A stretch of DNA of 58,855 bases from a virus: the IMG/VR virus record IMGVR_UViG_3300034095_000928, positions 1 to 58,855 of that record; one strand, written 5' to 3'. Below the pieces are notes generated by a model. It saw nothing but the letters and a program-made list of their open reading frames with translations, was not told where the DNA came from and did not search any database. The translations under genes were made by a program, and so were the position numbers. Shown here piece after piece: positions 28,079 through 37,360 of the stretch. Every line of letters starts with the position of its first letter. Within the stretch, counting starts at the first letter, position 1.

Positions 28079-31000
28079 TATATCGTTATTTTACCATCAA
28101 AAGTTGATAATACTGTAGCATCGGAACCATAATTAGTTGTACCATAAATATTTTTAAGGGTCTGTTCTTGAACTTCGTTATTTGTGTCGTCTTTAATTGT
28201 ATTATAATCCATTCTTCTAACTTTACCTTTAGGATACATAACTTCACTAATACCCGTAGTATATTTAGTATATTCTTTATCTTTCTTAAAATCACTAATA
28301 AGTTTTTCCTCTTTCTTTAATTCTTTAAGATAATCGTCAGATAATTTATCACAAATTTTATTAAAATATTTTTTAATTTTTTTGTTTACATCATTAGTTA
28401 AAGGACCTGAAATAACAAAATCTTTAAAACCTTGTAATTTACTACTATCGGTTAAAACTCTTGCCATCACCATAAAAAACAGTACATTACTAATATCAGT
28501 TAATGGTTTAAATGGTTCACCATCACCAATATTAAAGTCTTCAATTATTAACTTTTTAGTTTTTAATAATTTATAAAAATCCTCTAAACTTTTTGGTAAT
28601 TTGTCGTAATCAGTTTCAAATTCAATAAACGTATTAGCGGCAATACTTGTACTACTAACATCACCTTGTTTTGTCGAACCACTAAGATTATATACTTCAG
28701 GTGTTAACCCATCTTTAATTATACCATCAGTTTTAGTTTTTACTAAATTAAGTTGTCTTATCAAACCTAATAATTCATTTTGTTGTGACACCATATCACC
28801 AATAATAGTTGATAATCCTGAATTATAATCACTAACCATGTTATTCACATATTGTTCCATGTTTTGTCTCAACAAAGTCATACCAACAGTTCCATCATCA
28901 ATATTTTTATCGTCCAAAATATATCCAATTATTGGATTAACATTACCAACTTTAATAAATGTAATTACTTTTTCAAACAATGTTTTAGTTTGTTCAGTTA
29001 TATCGGGTTTACCATAAATTATGTTAGTTCTATTTACGACCCCAATAGTACCATCCGTATATTGACGAGTACCAATATTATTCATCATTTGTAAAGTACC
29101 ATAGTTATATTGTAAAACCACTTTTTCCATTTGATTTGGAATATTAGTATAATACTTAGTGGACACATCTAATAAACTATCCATAACTTTACCATACAGA
29201 ATTTCTCCCGTATCACCAATAGTTGCTGGTGTTGTTTTAATTTCACCAATTGGTGTTCCACCTTTATTCGGTTGCTGATTATTAACCGTTTCATTTTTAC
29301 CGTTACTTGAATTTGCAACAATAGAGTCAAATATTTTTTTATCTAAGGCCGAAGTATCTTCAGTTGCCGTAGCTCTTTCGTCATAAATCTCAGTATTCGC
29401 ATAATAATTGAAAGACAACGCGTTCTGTAATTGGTCAACAGGTCCTTTTAACCCCATACCACCAATTATGTTAAAACCTAAACTAACCTCAACTATCATT
29501 GGTTGAACTCCAATACCTTCAGGGTTCATATCAAATAATAATGGGTCATATGTGAAACTAAGATTATTAGGTATAATTTTAGTATGATAGAAATCACCAA
29601 TCCTAAGTACTAAGACAGGTGCTGAACCAAATGATGTATTTGTCGCATCATTATAAACAGGTTTCCCATCAGGACCAATAACAGGAATCGTATCACCAGG
29701 TCTAACACATTGATTTAAAAATGTTATACGAGAATTTAACCCTTCAGGTGTCATTGAGTGAAACGCTGGATTGAAGTACTTAATTTTTTCTTTAAATGAA
29801 CTATAAATCATCGGGTCATTTTCTTTAATCATGTCAAAATAATCACATTCTGACAATAAAGCCCTTAACACTTTTTTACTTAACCCTTCTTTAAAAGTTT
29901 TACTAACATCCTTAGTTGGTTGTGGTTTTAATGGTGTTATTTTATTCTCAATAGTTTCAGGTTTTTCAATAACAGGAGGTGGTGGTGGTGGCATAGGTTC
30001 CGCAGTTATATTTTTGATATTAACACGTCTACAAGCCATCGCACTTAACGCATATTTTTGAGATACCGCATTACTAACACCTGTACTCCCTGATATATCA
30101 ATATGACAATCTATAGATTCACCTGAACCCCCATCACCTTTTGGTACTATCACGGTTTCAATTTCACCTTTAGCAGTTGCTGAAACAACTTTAAATTGTT
30201 CTTTACCAGCAACCATAAATTCACCTAAATTAGCCTCACCTATTTTTGTCGTTTTAAAAAATTCTTTAACAGAACTAATTCTTCGTTCTGATAATGATTT
30301 ATTATAATCAACTGAAGCAACGGCCGATGCCGAACCAACCATAGTTATAGTAATACTTTTTAATGTTTTACTTTTAAGTAAATTATAGGCCTCAACAATA
30401 AAACCATCAGTTTTTGTAATTGTTTCATAATTCCATTTAATTAAATTAAAAAAGGCATCCGTATTACGATTGATGTTACCTTCATCAAATGTTACTTTTG
30501 ATTTATTATAATAGTTATCAATATTACTATCACTAGTATATACGTCATAAGTTCCTTTATAATTAGTTCCCGATGTTTTAGGTATATCATTTTCAAAGTA
30601 AAAAGAAAAATCTTTATACTTATTTTCAAATTCTTTTGCCGCGGTATCCGAAGTTGTTGATGTCTTTTGTGGGTCACCTGTACTAGCGGCATTACCACCT
30701 GTACTCGTATTTTGGGCTGGTATCGACTGTTTTAACGTTGATAATTCTTCAGGTGTTAATCTTGGGTTGTTTAATGCGTTTTGTATTTGTTCTAATTCGG
30801 AAACAGGTACTTTGTTATATTTTAGAGCTAAAGTATATAAATCAAATTTAGCACAACCCGCAAAAAACGATTCAATAATAGAATTAGTTCGTTCTGAACT
30901 AGCATCCTTTAATTGGTGATTCACAATTAAATTCAAAACCGATGGGTGGTCAACTACTATTTTCCAAGATAAACTACCCGTTCTACTCGTATCTTTATAA

Positions 31001-32880
31001 GTATAAATTGGTTCAGGTCTACCGATAAAACTAGTTGGATTCCAATTCGCCTGACTTGAATCATTAAACTTAATGTCATACGGTGGAAACCACATAACAC
31101 GTCCACCATTTGGACCTCTTTCACATACAGGCAAATCACTTACTCGGAACCCATCACGTCCTGAAGTTCTCCAAGCTAAATTCTCAATTGAGAACATATA
31201 TTTTTTAGCGTAACCCCCAGCATCATTCCAACCCGTTCCAGCAACAATATTTGATGACCCAGGATTCTTTAACGGAGCAATATTAAGGTTAAACGTATTA
31301 TCTAATACAGAATTATTAAATTGTCGACCTGAAGTAGTAATACCATCAGTTTTTTGTAAATCGGAGTAAGTATAATACGGTGTATCTTTAGCAAATACTC
31401 GACAATATTCAACCCCCGCCTCAGCACCTGTCGTATTATCTGTATATGATACAACTTGAGAACCTTTAGTCATTTCTTTATAACCATCATTAAACACTTT
31501 GGAAACTTGATTAATTGCGTTACCAACATGTTTTAATCTATTTGGACCCGTAACGTTATCCGCAGAATTAATTAATTTTTGAGTATTATCAAGTATTGAA
31601 TCATTTTTTAATTTTAAATTAGTCGATTCATTGCTTTGATATTTAGAACTAATAATATTAAATTCTTCATCAACACCACCTGTTCCACCACCAACTGTTG
31701 GACGAAATCCAGCATTACCTTTATACTTTGGTGATGTCCAAACAAAATTACCATCAATACTTTTACCATCACCATTTAAACCAAAATTTAAAGTACTAAT
31801 GTTACCCTCATATAATTTAGAAATCTCATCAGGACCATAAACAGGTGCCAATACTTGTTTACCACTAGAGTTAACAGGAATTTGATTTGCTGGTGAAGTA
31901 ATTTGAGATGGGTCTGAATTTGGACTACCGATATAAAAACTACTTGTTACCGTACCATTAGGATTTATAGCATTAGCAATACTATTAACTAATCCGACAA
32001 CCGCACCTATAGGTCCACCAATTTCTGAGTCATAATTAGGTGAATATTTATTATAATATAAATTGGCAAATAAAGCCGACTTTTGACCATTACCCGTATT
32101 AGCTAAAAATATTTGTGAAGGGTTTCTTTTTAAATTTAAAATAGGTCCAAGTAATCCTCCCGTTAAATCATTAACGGTACTTAAAGCTCCCGAAGTTTGT
32201 GACGTTGGTAAACTATTATTAGTATTTTCTTCAAAATAATCACCAGGGATAAATGAAACGGGCCAATAAGCCCCCGCAAGTCTTGTGGCGAAATCCGCCG
32301 CCGCGATTATAGGATTTTCAGGAATTGTTATCTTCCAATTTCTATAAATTAATGGTTGTTGTCCTGTGGCGATTAAGGCAGCTTGAAATGGGTCTTGTAA
32401 TGAACTTAAATTAACAACACCAACAGTACTTTGGTATATTTCAAAATTTATTCTATCTTCAAACGCTTTCTTTAAAAAAGTCGCACCTAATTTAGCTAGA
32501 TAAGAATCTTGAGATAATGAACCATCAGAACCTGTTGGATTATTATTAAGTAATATTGAATATGGTGTATATTTTGACGGTAAAAAACTTTCTAAGTATG
32601 GACCTTGATTTGGTGCGTTATTTAACACCTGAAAATCATACATACTTAAATTGTACCCACCGTTAGGACCAAAACCATTAATAACATAATAATTAGTCGG
32701 AGACAAAATATTAAGATTATTAGGGGAATCAATTACACTAAAATTACTTAAACTTGTTTCATAATTAATAGCACCACTTGGTGGACTATAAGTACCTGTA
32801 ACACTATAGGGACTTAAATTTTTTACAATTAAAGTATTTCTAAAACTTGTCGTAGATGCAAATGATAATGGACTTGGCAT
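28078..32880 (-). CDS. Large baseplate/tail-tube-associated protein with OmpA-like domain (1600 aa)
   Basis: Several segments look like tube or hub domains: WRTSGRDGFRVSDLP and YTYKDTSRTGSLSWKIVVDH (about 555-640), and PNNLSFTYDPLLFDMNPEGI followed by a GLKGPVDQLQNALS segment (about 1105-1150), the latter like tube-initiator proteins. Residues about 815-960 read like an OmpA C-terminal domain: ITITMVGSAS, then DYNKSLSERRISSVKEFF, then a second half ending YALSAMACRRVNIKNI. The Asp of the OmpA G-x-T-D segment is not conserved, so peptidoglycan binding is uncertain. A PPPPPP linker follows. The position before gp53 and the hub gene, and after the tape measure, suits a T4 gp48/gp54-like role fused to extra domains. 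A late motif lies upstream. Confidence 0.75.
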   Translation of the reverse strand: MPSPLSFASTTSFRNTLIVKNLSPYSVTGTYSPPSGAINYETSLSNFSVIDSPNNLNILSPTNYYVINGFGPNGGYNLSMYDFQVLNNAPNQGPYLESFLPSKYTPYSILLNNNPTGSDGSLSQDSYLAKLGATFLKKAFEDRINFEIYQSTVGVVNLSSLQDPFQAALIATGQQPLIYRNWKITIPENPIIAAADFATRLAGAYWPVSFIPGDYFEENTNNSLPTSQTSGALSTVNDLTGGLLGPILNLKRNPSQIFLANTGNGQKSALFANLYYNKYSPNYDSEIGGPIGAVVGLVNSIANAINPNGTVTSSFYIGSPNSDPSQITSPANQIPVNSSGKQVLAPVYGPDEISKLYEGNISTLNFGLNGDGKSIDGNFVWTSPKYKGNAGFRPTVGGGTGGVDEEFNIISSKYQSNESTNLKLKNDSILDNTQKLINSADNVTGPNRLKHVGNAINQVSKVFNDGYKEMTKGSQVVSYTDNTTGAEAGVEYCRVFAKDTPYYTYSDLQKTDGITTSGRQFNNSVLDNTFNLNIAPLKNPGSSNIVAGTGWNDAGGYAKKYMFSIENLAWRTSGRDGFRVSDLPVCERGPNGGRVMWFPPYDIKFNDSSQANWNPTSFIGRPEPIYTYKDTSRTGSLSWKIVVDHPSVLNLIVNHQLKDASSERTNSIIESFFAGCAKFDLYTLALKYNKVPVSELEQIQNALNNPRLTPEELSTLKQSIPAQNTSTGGNAASTGDPQKTSTTSDTAAKEFENKYKDFSFYFENDIPKTSGTNYKGTYDVYTSDSNIDNYYNKSKVTFDEGNINRNTDAFFNLIKWNYETITKTDGFIVEAYNLLKSKTLKSITITMVGSASAVASVDYNKSLSERRISSVKEFFKTTKIGEANLGEFMVAGKEQFKVVSATAKGEIETVIVPKGDGGSGESIDCHIDISGSTGVSNAVSQKYALSAMACRRVNIKNITAEPMPPPPPPVIEKPETIENKITPLKPQPTKDVSKTFKEGLSKKVLRALLSECDYFDMIKENDPMIYSSFKEKIKYFNPAFHSMTPEGLNSRITFLNQCVRPGDTIPVIGPDGKPVYNDATNTSFGSAPVLVLRIGDFYHTKIIPNNLSFTYDPLLFDMNPEGIGVQPMIVEVSLGFNIIGGMGLKGPVDQLQNALSFNYYANTEIYDERATATEDTSALDKKIFDSIVANSSNGKNETVNNQQPNKGGTPIGEIKTTPATIGDTGEILYGKVMDSLLDVSTKYYTNIPNQMEKVVLQYNYGTLQMMNNIGTRQYTDGTIGVVNRTNIIYGKPDITEQTKTLFEKVITFIKVGNVNPIIGYILDDKNIDDGTVGMTLLRQNMEQYVNNMVSDYNSGLSTIIGDMVSQQNELLGLIRQLNLVKTKTDGIIKDGLTPEVYNLSGSTKQGDVSSTSIAANTFIEFETDYDKLPKSLEDFYKLLKTKKLIIEDFNIGDGEPFKPLTDISNVLFFMVMARVLTDSSKLQGFKDFVISGPLTNDVNKKIKKYFNKICDKLSDDYLKELKKEEKLISDFKKDKEYTKYTTGISEVMYPKGKVRRMDYNTIKDDTNNEVQEQTLKNIYGTTNYGSDATVLSTFDGKITI

Positions 32881-32894
32881 TTTTATTATTTTAA

Positions 32895-32902
32895 TATAAA
32901 TA
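32895..32902 (-). promoter_or_regulatory. Late-promoter motif for the 1600-aa/gp53/hub operon
   Basis: TATTTATA on the minus strand, 14 bases before the ATG at 32880. A small AACTGTTT/AAACAGTT hairpin (32911-32928) overlaps the preceding tape-measure stop codon. Confidence 0.65.
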
Positions 32903-32918
32903 GATTATCGAACTGTTT

Positions 32919-34811
32919 TTAAACAGTTAATCCGTTGTTAGTTAACGTTTCTTTTAATTTTTTACTTAACGCTTGTAATGTATCAGTTTTATTTAATACT
33001 TCCATTACTTTAGTTTCAGAAAGATTCCCACCATCAATCTTGATTGATAATGTAATATCGTGAGTATTTTTATTTTCATTTACCGTACCATTTGATTGTG
33101 AATTCATAGGTTGATTCAACATATTTAATTTCTCCAAAAATTCAGGACCTTTGGTCATTGCGAATATCGAATCTTGAGGTAATGTTTTAACAGTTTTTCC
33201 AGGCATTTTTATCATATCATCAACTTTTTCAATAGCATGTGTACTCTGAGGTTGAACATCTATTTTTGCGTTGTCAGTCACACCATCTTTTTTAATCGTT
33301 GAAAAATTAAACGTATCAGTTATTATTGTATTAAGATTTTGAAATGTTTTGGTAAATGCACCATCAACATATTCCCCAAAACCTTTCATTGTTGTAGTTA
33401 ACGCATCAAAATTAAGTTTACCACCTTTAAATGATTCCGCTAAACCACCAGTTGTTAGATTTAATTGTTCTCTAAGTTGAGTTGTAGTAGTACCCGCGTT
33501 TTTATCATCAAACGCATCCGCCAATTTTTGTGAACCTTCTTTAGCACCTTTTAATACTTTACTTGTCGCTTTAGCTCCCGCAAATGCGTATTGTGTTTTA
33601 CTTTCGATTGTTTTTAAACTTGCCGCCATCGCAGTTGAAACACTTAATTGGTCTTTAGCTAACTCAGTAATGTCTTTAGGTTTTTGTGATTCAAAAAACG
33701 ATTTTCTTTCATCCTCACCCATACTACTAATTGACTGCATAGCTTCTTCCATATTTAAAGACTTACCATCAAGTGTCATTTTGTACTCACCACCAGCACT
33801 CATTTCAGACATGTTAGCTATCATTGTTTTTTCTTCTTCAGTGAAATTTCCTGAAAAACGAATCTTAGACATTTTATCACCAAGTTCCGCACTACTTAAC
33901 GCCATCTTCGCTAAACTTCCTTGTGTCATACCTAATGCCGATTCAACCTCCATCATTTGACGTTTAGCCCCTGGCATAATTTCAAATTGACCTTTTTCAT
34001 TTAAAGTCGTAAATTGTTTTGACATTTCAACAATTTGATTTTGTAATTCAGCTGGGTCATTTTGAGCTAAATCCATTAAACGAAGTGGGTCTAATAAATC
34101 TGACTGTGCAACACCTAATCTTTGTAATGATGCCGCCATCTCAATCGCTGATTCAGGATTGAATGCTTTATCAATTGTATTTCCAATATCACGAATATTA
34201 ATCCTCATATTAACCGCCTGAGCCGCCATTTTAGCAAGACCATCCACACCCCCTTGAAATGTGTATTTATTCATCAGGTCAAGATTTTGAGCGACTTGAC
34301 CACCTACTTTTTCAGCACTCACCCCAATTTCTCGAGCCCTATCCATGATTTTTTGAACTTGACTAGTTGATTGATATAAAGAAATACCAACGTCTTTAAG
34401 TCCTGTAATTAATGAGTCAGATTGACCAGGTAATACTTGTTGAATAGCAAATAAATCTTTATATGATTCTGTTGTAAGAACTAAATTTCTACCAACACTT
34501 TCAGAAACATTCTTTTGTATTTCAAGAATATTTTCAAAACCACCACCTAATTTAGTAACCTCAACAACGGCATCAGACATACTGATTTTTAAGTTGTCAA
34601 TTTGGGCTCTACCTTGACCAAATTTTTTAATGACTTCAGATGTTTTATCATCAACATCAATAATAACATTCATGATTTTAGTAGGGTCGATAGCGTCCTT
34701 AAACGCTTGACCTAATTTTTGACCTATATCAGTAAGACCTTCACTAATTTTTTTCGTTGTGTTATTAACACCGTCACCAACACCGTCATTAGTTTGAAAA
34801 AAGAAACCCAT
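32919..34811 (-). CDS. Tail length tape measure protein
   Basis: Sets tail length and passes through the tube during DNA ejection. The sequence is almost entirely helical with long amphipathic stretches (IGQKLGQAFKDAID, then KIMDRAREIGVSAEKVGGQV), Met/Ala/Gln-rich segments and Gly-containing loops, typical of tape measures. Its 630 aa is close to T4 gp29 (590 aa). It lies directly between gp26 and the baseplate hub genes, the expected neighbourhood, and forms a single-gene unit between a hairpin terminator with late promoter and the promoter of the next operon. Confidence 0.85.
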   Translation of the reverse strand: MGFFFQTNDGVGDGVNNTTKKISEGLTDIGQKLGQAFKDAIDPTKIMNVIIDVDDKTSEVIKKFGQGRAQIDNLKISMSDAVVEVTKLGGGFENILEIQKNVSESVGRNLVLTTESYKDLFAIQQVLPGQSDSLITGLKDVGISLYQSTSQVQKIMDRAREIGVSAEKVGGQVAQNLDLMNKYTFQGGVDGLAKMAAQAVNMRINIRDIGNTIDKAFNPESAIEMAASLQRLGVAQSDLLDPLRLMDLAQNDPAELQNQIVEMSKQFTTLNEKGQFEIMPGAKRQMMEVESALGMTQGSLAKMALSSAELGDKMSKIRFSGNFTEEEKTMIANMSEMSAGGEYKMTLDGKSLNMEEAMQSISSMGEDERKSFFESQKPKDITELAKDQLSVSTAMAASLKTIESKTQYAFAGAKATSKVLKGAKEGSQKLADAFDDKNAGTTTTQLREQLNLTTGGLAESFKGGKLNFDALTTTMKGFGEYVDGAFTKTFQNLNTIITDTFNFSTIKKDGVTDNAKIDVQPQSTHAIEKVDDMIKMPGKTVKTLPQDSIFAMTKGPEFLEKLNMLNQPMNSQSNGTVNENKNTHDITLSIKIDGGNLSETKVMEVLNKTDTLQALSKKLKETLTNNGLTV

Positions 34812-34831
34812 ATTAATTTAAATTGTTATAA

Positions 34832-34839
34832 TATAAATA
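34832..34839 (-). promoter_or_regulatory. Late-promoter motif for the tape measure gene
   Basis: TATTTATA on the minus strand, 20 bases before the ATG at 34811. Its first bases are part of the distal arm of the preceding terminator hairpin. Confidence 0.65.
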
Positions 34840-34874
34840 CACCAAAGAATATTTTACTAATCCTTTGGTGTATT
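34836..34874 (-). terminator. Terminator at the end of the gp26 frameshift extension
   Basis: A 12-bp stem AATACACCAAAG/CTTTGGTGTATT with a 15-base loop. The proximal arm on the minus strand encodes the last residues of the 61-codon frame and that frame's TAG lies in the loop; the distal arm runs into the tape measure promoter. Confidence 0.75.
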
Positions 34875-35039
34875 GTCTTCGATGATTTTATCTATCAAAT
34901 ATTTCCTAATATAGGTTGGGATATTTAAATAGTCAGTATACGACATCCTTAAAAATCTCGCTAAGATATAGAACTCATCTATTAAATATTTTACGTAATC
35001 AGAAGAAAGGGCGAAAAAACTCAGCCCCAAAGGATACAT
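34857..35039 (-). CDS. Overlapping small frame, possible +1 frameshift extension of gp26
   Basis: This frame overlaps the last 41 bases of the gp26-like gene in the +1 frame and continues 142 bases beyond its stop. After the overlap it reads YVKYLIDEFYILARFLRMS, then YTDYLNIPTYIRKYLIDKI, a helical segment like the small C-terminal parts of tail assembly chaperones. The gp26 3' end contains TTT TTT CGC: a tRNA-Phe slipping +1 from TTT to TTC would enter this frame at GCC. The frame runs exactly to a hairpin terminator. Alternatively it could be started independently at the ATG at 35039, but there is no promoter or visible ribosome binding site. Confidence 0.55.
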   Translation of the reverse strand: MYPLGLSFFALSSDYVKYLIDEFYILARFLRMSYTDYLNIPTYIRKYLIDKIIEDNTPKD

Positions 35040-35757
35040 CAAATGTTACCTTTTCTCCAGACGGGGCTATTACTTCCCTCTTTAAATCTAAAGAAGGTTG
35101 ATTATTGTTAATAAAATTTCGGATATGTTTAGAATCCATAATAGGTAATGTATCAATAAATTTTGAAATATACCCTCTGTCATTATTTCCATTAACAGAT
35201 ATAATTAATTTATTTAATCTCCAAGTAATTTTTGGGGGAATTAATCCAACAGGATATTCTTCCGCTTGTCTATCTAATTCAACTATTTCATTAAATGTTA
35301 ATGGTCTTAATTGAACGGTCATTTCAGTTTTAGGTAATGTTGTTGTATATAAACCATTTTCATCAGGTTTATGTTCAGTTTGTTTAATATTTAACGACTC
35401 CAAATATTCTGTGTGTGGAAAATATTTATTAGTCGAGGGGTCTAATAATTGAACACTATATTCAGAACCAAATGATGTGTTTCTTAAAAAGATTAAGATA
35501 GCTTCAACATCACCTTCTAAAAGTTCATCAGGTCTTAAATCAGGTTCATATATTTTATTTCTCAATAACCCAATTACAATATTTTCTTTTGAATTTCGAT
35601 TAGAATTCAATAAGTAATTTTCATCGTTCGCAGTTAAATAACCAACTTTAACCGATTTTTTCTTTGATTTATAAAAAATACCACCACTAGGTAATGTTAC
35701 CACATCATGTGGTAAGTTAAAATTTTCTTGTCCAGCTTGCATTAAACTTTGTTCCAT
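34999..35757 (-). CDS. gp26: T4 gp26-like baseplate hub / tail assembly protein
   Basis: Resembles the T4 gp26 baseplate family: LPSGGIFYKSKKKSVKVGYLTANDENYLL near the N-terminus, then a DELLEGDVEAILIFLRNTSFGSEY segment, and a later LTFNEIVELDRQAEEYPVG segment. In T4 these proteins help assemble the central hub and do not abound in the mature virion. The length is 252 aa against 208 in T4 gp26. It lies between tail tube and tape measure, where chaperone-type genes are found in many tailed phages. The gene ends at TGA; a second frame continues (see 34857-35039). A variant late motif TATTTAAA is 15 bases upstream. Confidence 0.82.
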   Translation of the reverse strand: MEQSLMQAGQENFNLPHDVVTLPSGGIFYKSKKKSVKVGYLTANDENYLLNSNRNSKENIVIGLLRNKIYEPDLRPDELLEGDVEAILIFLRNTSFGSEYSVQLLDPSTNKYFPHTEYLESLNIKQTEHKPDENGLYTTTLPKTEMTVQLRPLTFNEIVELDRQAEEYPVGLIPPKITWRLNKLIISVNGNNDRGYISKFIDTLPIMDSKHIRNFINNNQPSLDLKREVIAPSGEKVTFDVSFGAEFFRPFF

Positions 35758-35772
35758 ATAAATTACTTTTAT

Positions 35773-35780
35773 TTTAAATA
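35773..35780 (-). promoter_or_regulatory. Variant late-promoter motif for gp26
   Basis: TATTTAAA on the minus strand, 15 bases before the ATG at 35757, located after the tail tube terminator. It has the same spacing as the full motif but two mismatches at its 3' end. Confidence 0.4.
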
Positions 35781-35810
35781 TAATTGGTAACTTGTTTTAA
35801 TAAACACAAA

Positions 35811-35840
35811 AAAATCCACGCAAACCAAATTACGTGGATT
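35811..35840 (-). terminator. Rho-independent terminator after the tail tube gene
   Basis: AATCCACG/CGTGGATT stem with a 12-base loop, followed on the minus strand by TTTTTT. It begins 22 bases beyond the tail tube stop. Confidence 0.88.
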
Positions 35841-35861
35841 ATTAAATTTAATATTTTTATC

Positions 35862-36350
35862 TTAGTATATTAAGACACATCTATCAGGACGTAGAGTTGC
35901 ATTAATCTCTGCAACACCATCTGTACTATATCCTAAAGAACCAAAGTCAACATCAGATAACCAAGCACCTTGAAGTAACCATTTTTCAACAACAACTCCT
36001 GTTGGGTCTAACATTTCTAAGTAAACGTCTTTTTTATAACCTGCAGCATATCCCATACGACCTGTAACAGACTCAGCACATAAACGTACCCACTCCATTA
36101 ACGCTTGAGACGCTGAAGGTCCAATCGGGTCACGGAATTTAACACTGATTGTTCCCCAAGTAAATCTACCCGCAACATAAGTTGATGTATTTAAAAATTG
36201 GATTTCAGTTGCCGCAATAGTTAATTTAGGTCTAGCAGTTGATTCAACGAACCATTCATTAATACCTAGTGAAGAATCAAACCTTAATATAAACCTATTT
36301 TGTCTTTTTGGTTCATAAGGAAGCGGCATTTTCATTAGTAAATCAGCCAT
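35862..36350 (-). CDS. gp19: Tail tube protein, T4 gp19-like
   Basis: Forms the hexameric rings of the inner tail tube. The pattern PYEPKRQNRFILRFDSSLGINEWFVESTARP, then VSVKFRDPIGPSASQALMEWVRL-type segments and a C-terminal LSDVDFGSLGYSTDGVAEINATLRPDRCVL, is a clear gp19 signature. The length of 162 aa equals that of T4 gp19 (163 aa). It is a stand-alone gene with a strong late motif (36386-36393) and its own terminator, in keeping with the high copy number of the product. Confidence 0.95.
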   Translation of the reverse strand: MADLLMKMPLPYEPKRQNRFILRFDSSLGINEWFVESTARPKLTIAATEIQFLNTSTYVAGRFTWGTISVKFRDPIGPSASQALMEWVRLCAESVTGRMGYAAGYKKDVYLEMLDPTGVVVEKWLLQGAWLSDVDFGSLGYSTDGVAEINATLRPDRCVLIY

Positions 36351-36385
36351 ATTTATTTATTTTAATTTTTGTTTATGTTTTTATT

Positions 36386-36393
36386 TATAAATA
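36386..36393 (-). promoter_or_regulatory. Late-promoter motif for the tail tube gene
   Basis: TATTTATA on the minus strand, 35 bases upstream of the ATG, with A-rich leader. The site sits in a palindromic TATTTATAAATA, so a motif copy also faces the plus strand. The rest of the 164-base gap 36351-36514 is AT-rich without further recognisable signals. Confidence 0.6.
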
Positions 36394-36514
36394 TCCCTTG
36401 AATAATTTTTCTATTTACTTCCAGAATTTAAAAAATTATTATTCTAGTATAAAAATTAGTTCTAGTTTATTATTTTAATATTATTTTATTTATTAACTTT
36501 ATTTAATAAATATA

Positions 36515-37336
36515 TTAATAAGGCTTTTTAGTTCCTCCATGCGTTGAAATTGTTTTAATTATATTTTCTGGGTCATCCCCAAAATGTGATTTTACCTTAT
36601 CAAGATTTCTTAAATCGTCATCCGAAAACCCTATTTGAGGTACAAAATTATTACTAATTTCATTTTTAAGAAATGCTTTCTTTTTTAAGAATTTTGACAT
36701 TTCTTTAATATAATTAACAAATTCTGTTAATGCGTCAATCTTACCTTGTTCAGGATTAGTAGCTGAACCACTTCCATAAGTTACAGGATAAAATTTACAT
36801 AAATCAAGATATTCCTCAATCATTTCTTTTTTTGACATATCACCATATCCCGCTAAATCACGATATTTTTCTAAATTTTTAACTAATTCATTTGAATTAA
36901 TACCTTTATGATTACTAGCTATAAAATTATAAACACTATCTTTAATTACTGAAGGTGTATGTCCTCTAGCGGTAACTATTGAAAATATTGACCCATTATT
37001 GATTGCCTCAACAAAATCAGGCCATGCTGGACCTAACTTCGCTAACATTGAATCAATCACAAAGTTTTTATCACCTTCTGTTGTGAAATATCTGAAAGGA
37101 TTTGATGCAAAACCAACAATAGTATGTCCATCATACTCAAAAGGTTCCTTACTGTCTAAATTACCTCTATAATGAGCAAAATCTTCTGTACTCATCGGTA
37201 CTTCATTTCCGTTTTCATCTTTTAAAATGATTTTGGTTGGCATTTCTAAAATATTATCATCCCAATCGAATGCGTAGTATTTCATATCAGGTGTACCTGT
37301 ATCGTCAAAACCTTCACGTAATCTTTTTCTATTCAT
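36515..37336 (-). CDS. HAD-superfamily phosphatase-like protein between tail tube and sheath
   Basis: Motif I is FDWDDNILEMPT (nucleophile D24 and acid D26). IVTARGHTP supplies the motif II Thr in the form common in phosphatases of the polynucleotide 3'-phosphatase/NIF type. A Lys-rich stretch follows, and GFSDDDLRNLDKV gives the motif IV metal-binding acids. The substrate is unknown. A location between tube and sheath genes and a late motif upstream indicate late expression. The N-terminus MNRKRLRE-GFDD contains L-x-E-G, the type of site cleaved by T4-like prohead proteases, so packaging into the head is possible. It could also be a nucleotide or DNA-end phosphatase; I cannot distinguish. 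Confidence 0.85.
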   Translation of the reverse strand: MNRKRLREGFDDTGTPDMKYYAFDWDDNILEMPTKIILKDENGNEVPMSTEDFAHYRGNLDSKEPFEYDGHTIVGFASNPFRYFTTEGDKNFVIDSMLAKLGPAWPDFVEAINNGSIFSIVTARGHTPSVIKDSVYNFIASNHKGINSNELVKNLEKYRDLAGYGDMSKKEMIEEYLDLCKFYPVTYGSGSATNPEQGKIDALTEFVNYIKEMSKFLKKKAFLKNEISNNFVPQIGFSDDDLRNLDKVKSHFGDDPENIIKTISTHGGTKKPY

Positions 37337-37352
37337 TTTATTTTCTTTTTAA

Positions 37353-37360
37353 TATAAATA
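37353..37360 (-). promoter_or_regulatory. Late-promoter motif for the HAD phosphatase gene
   Basis: TATTTATA on the minus strand, 16 bases before the ATG at 37336. Its first bases belong to the distal arm of the sheath terminator (GGCTTATTTATA). Confidence 0.65.

Noticed and set aside
32911-32928. AACTGTTT/AAACAGTT hairpin as terminator after the tape measure
   Set aside because: It overlaps the stop codon and lacks a T run; left as a possible weak structure only.
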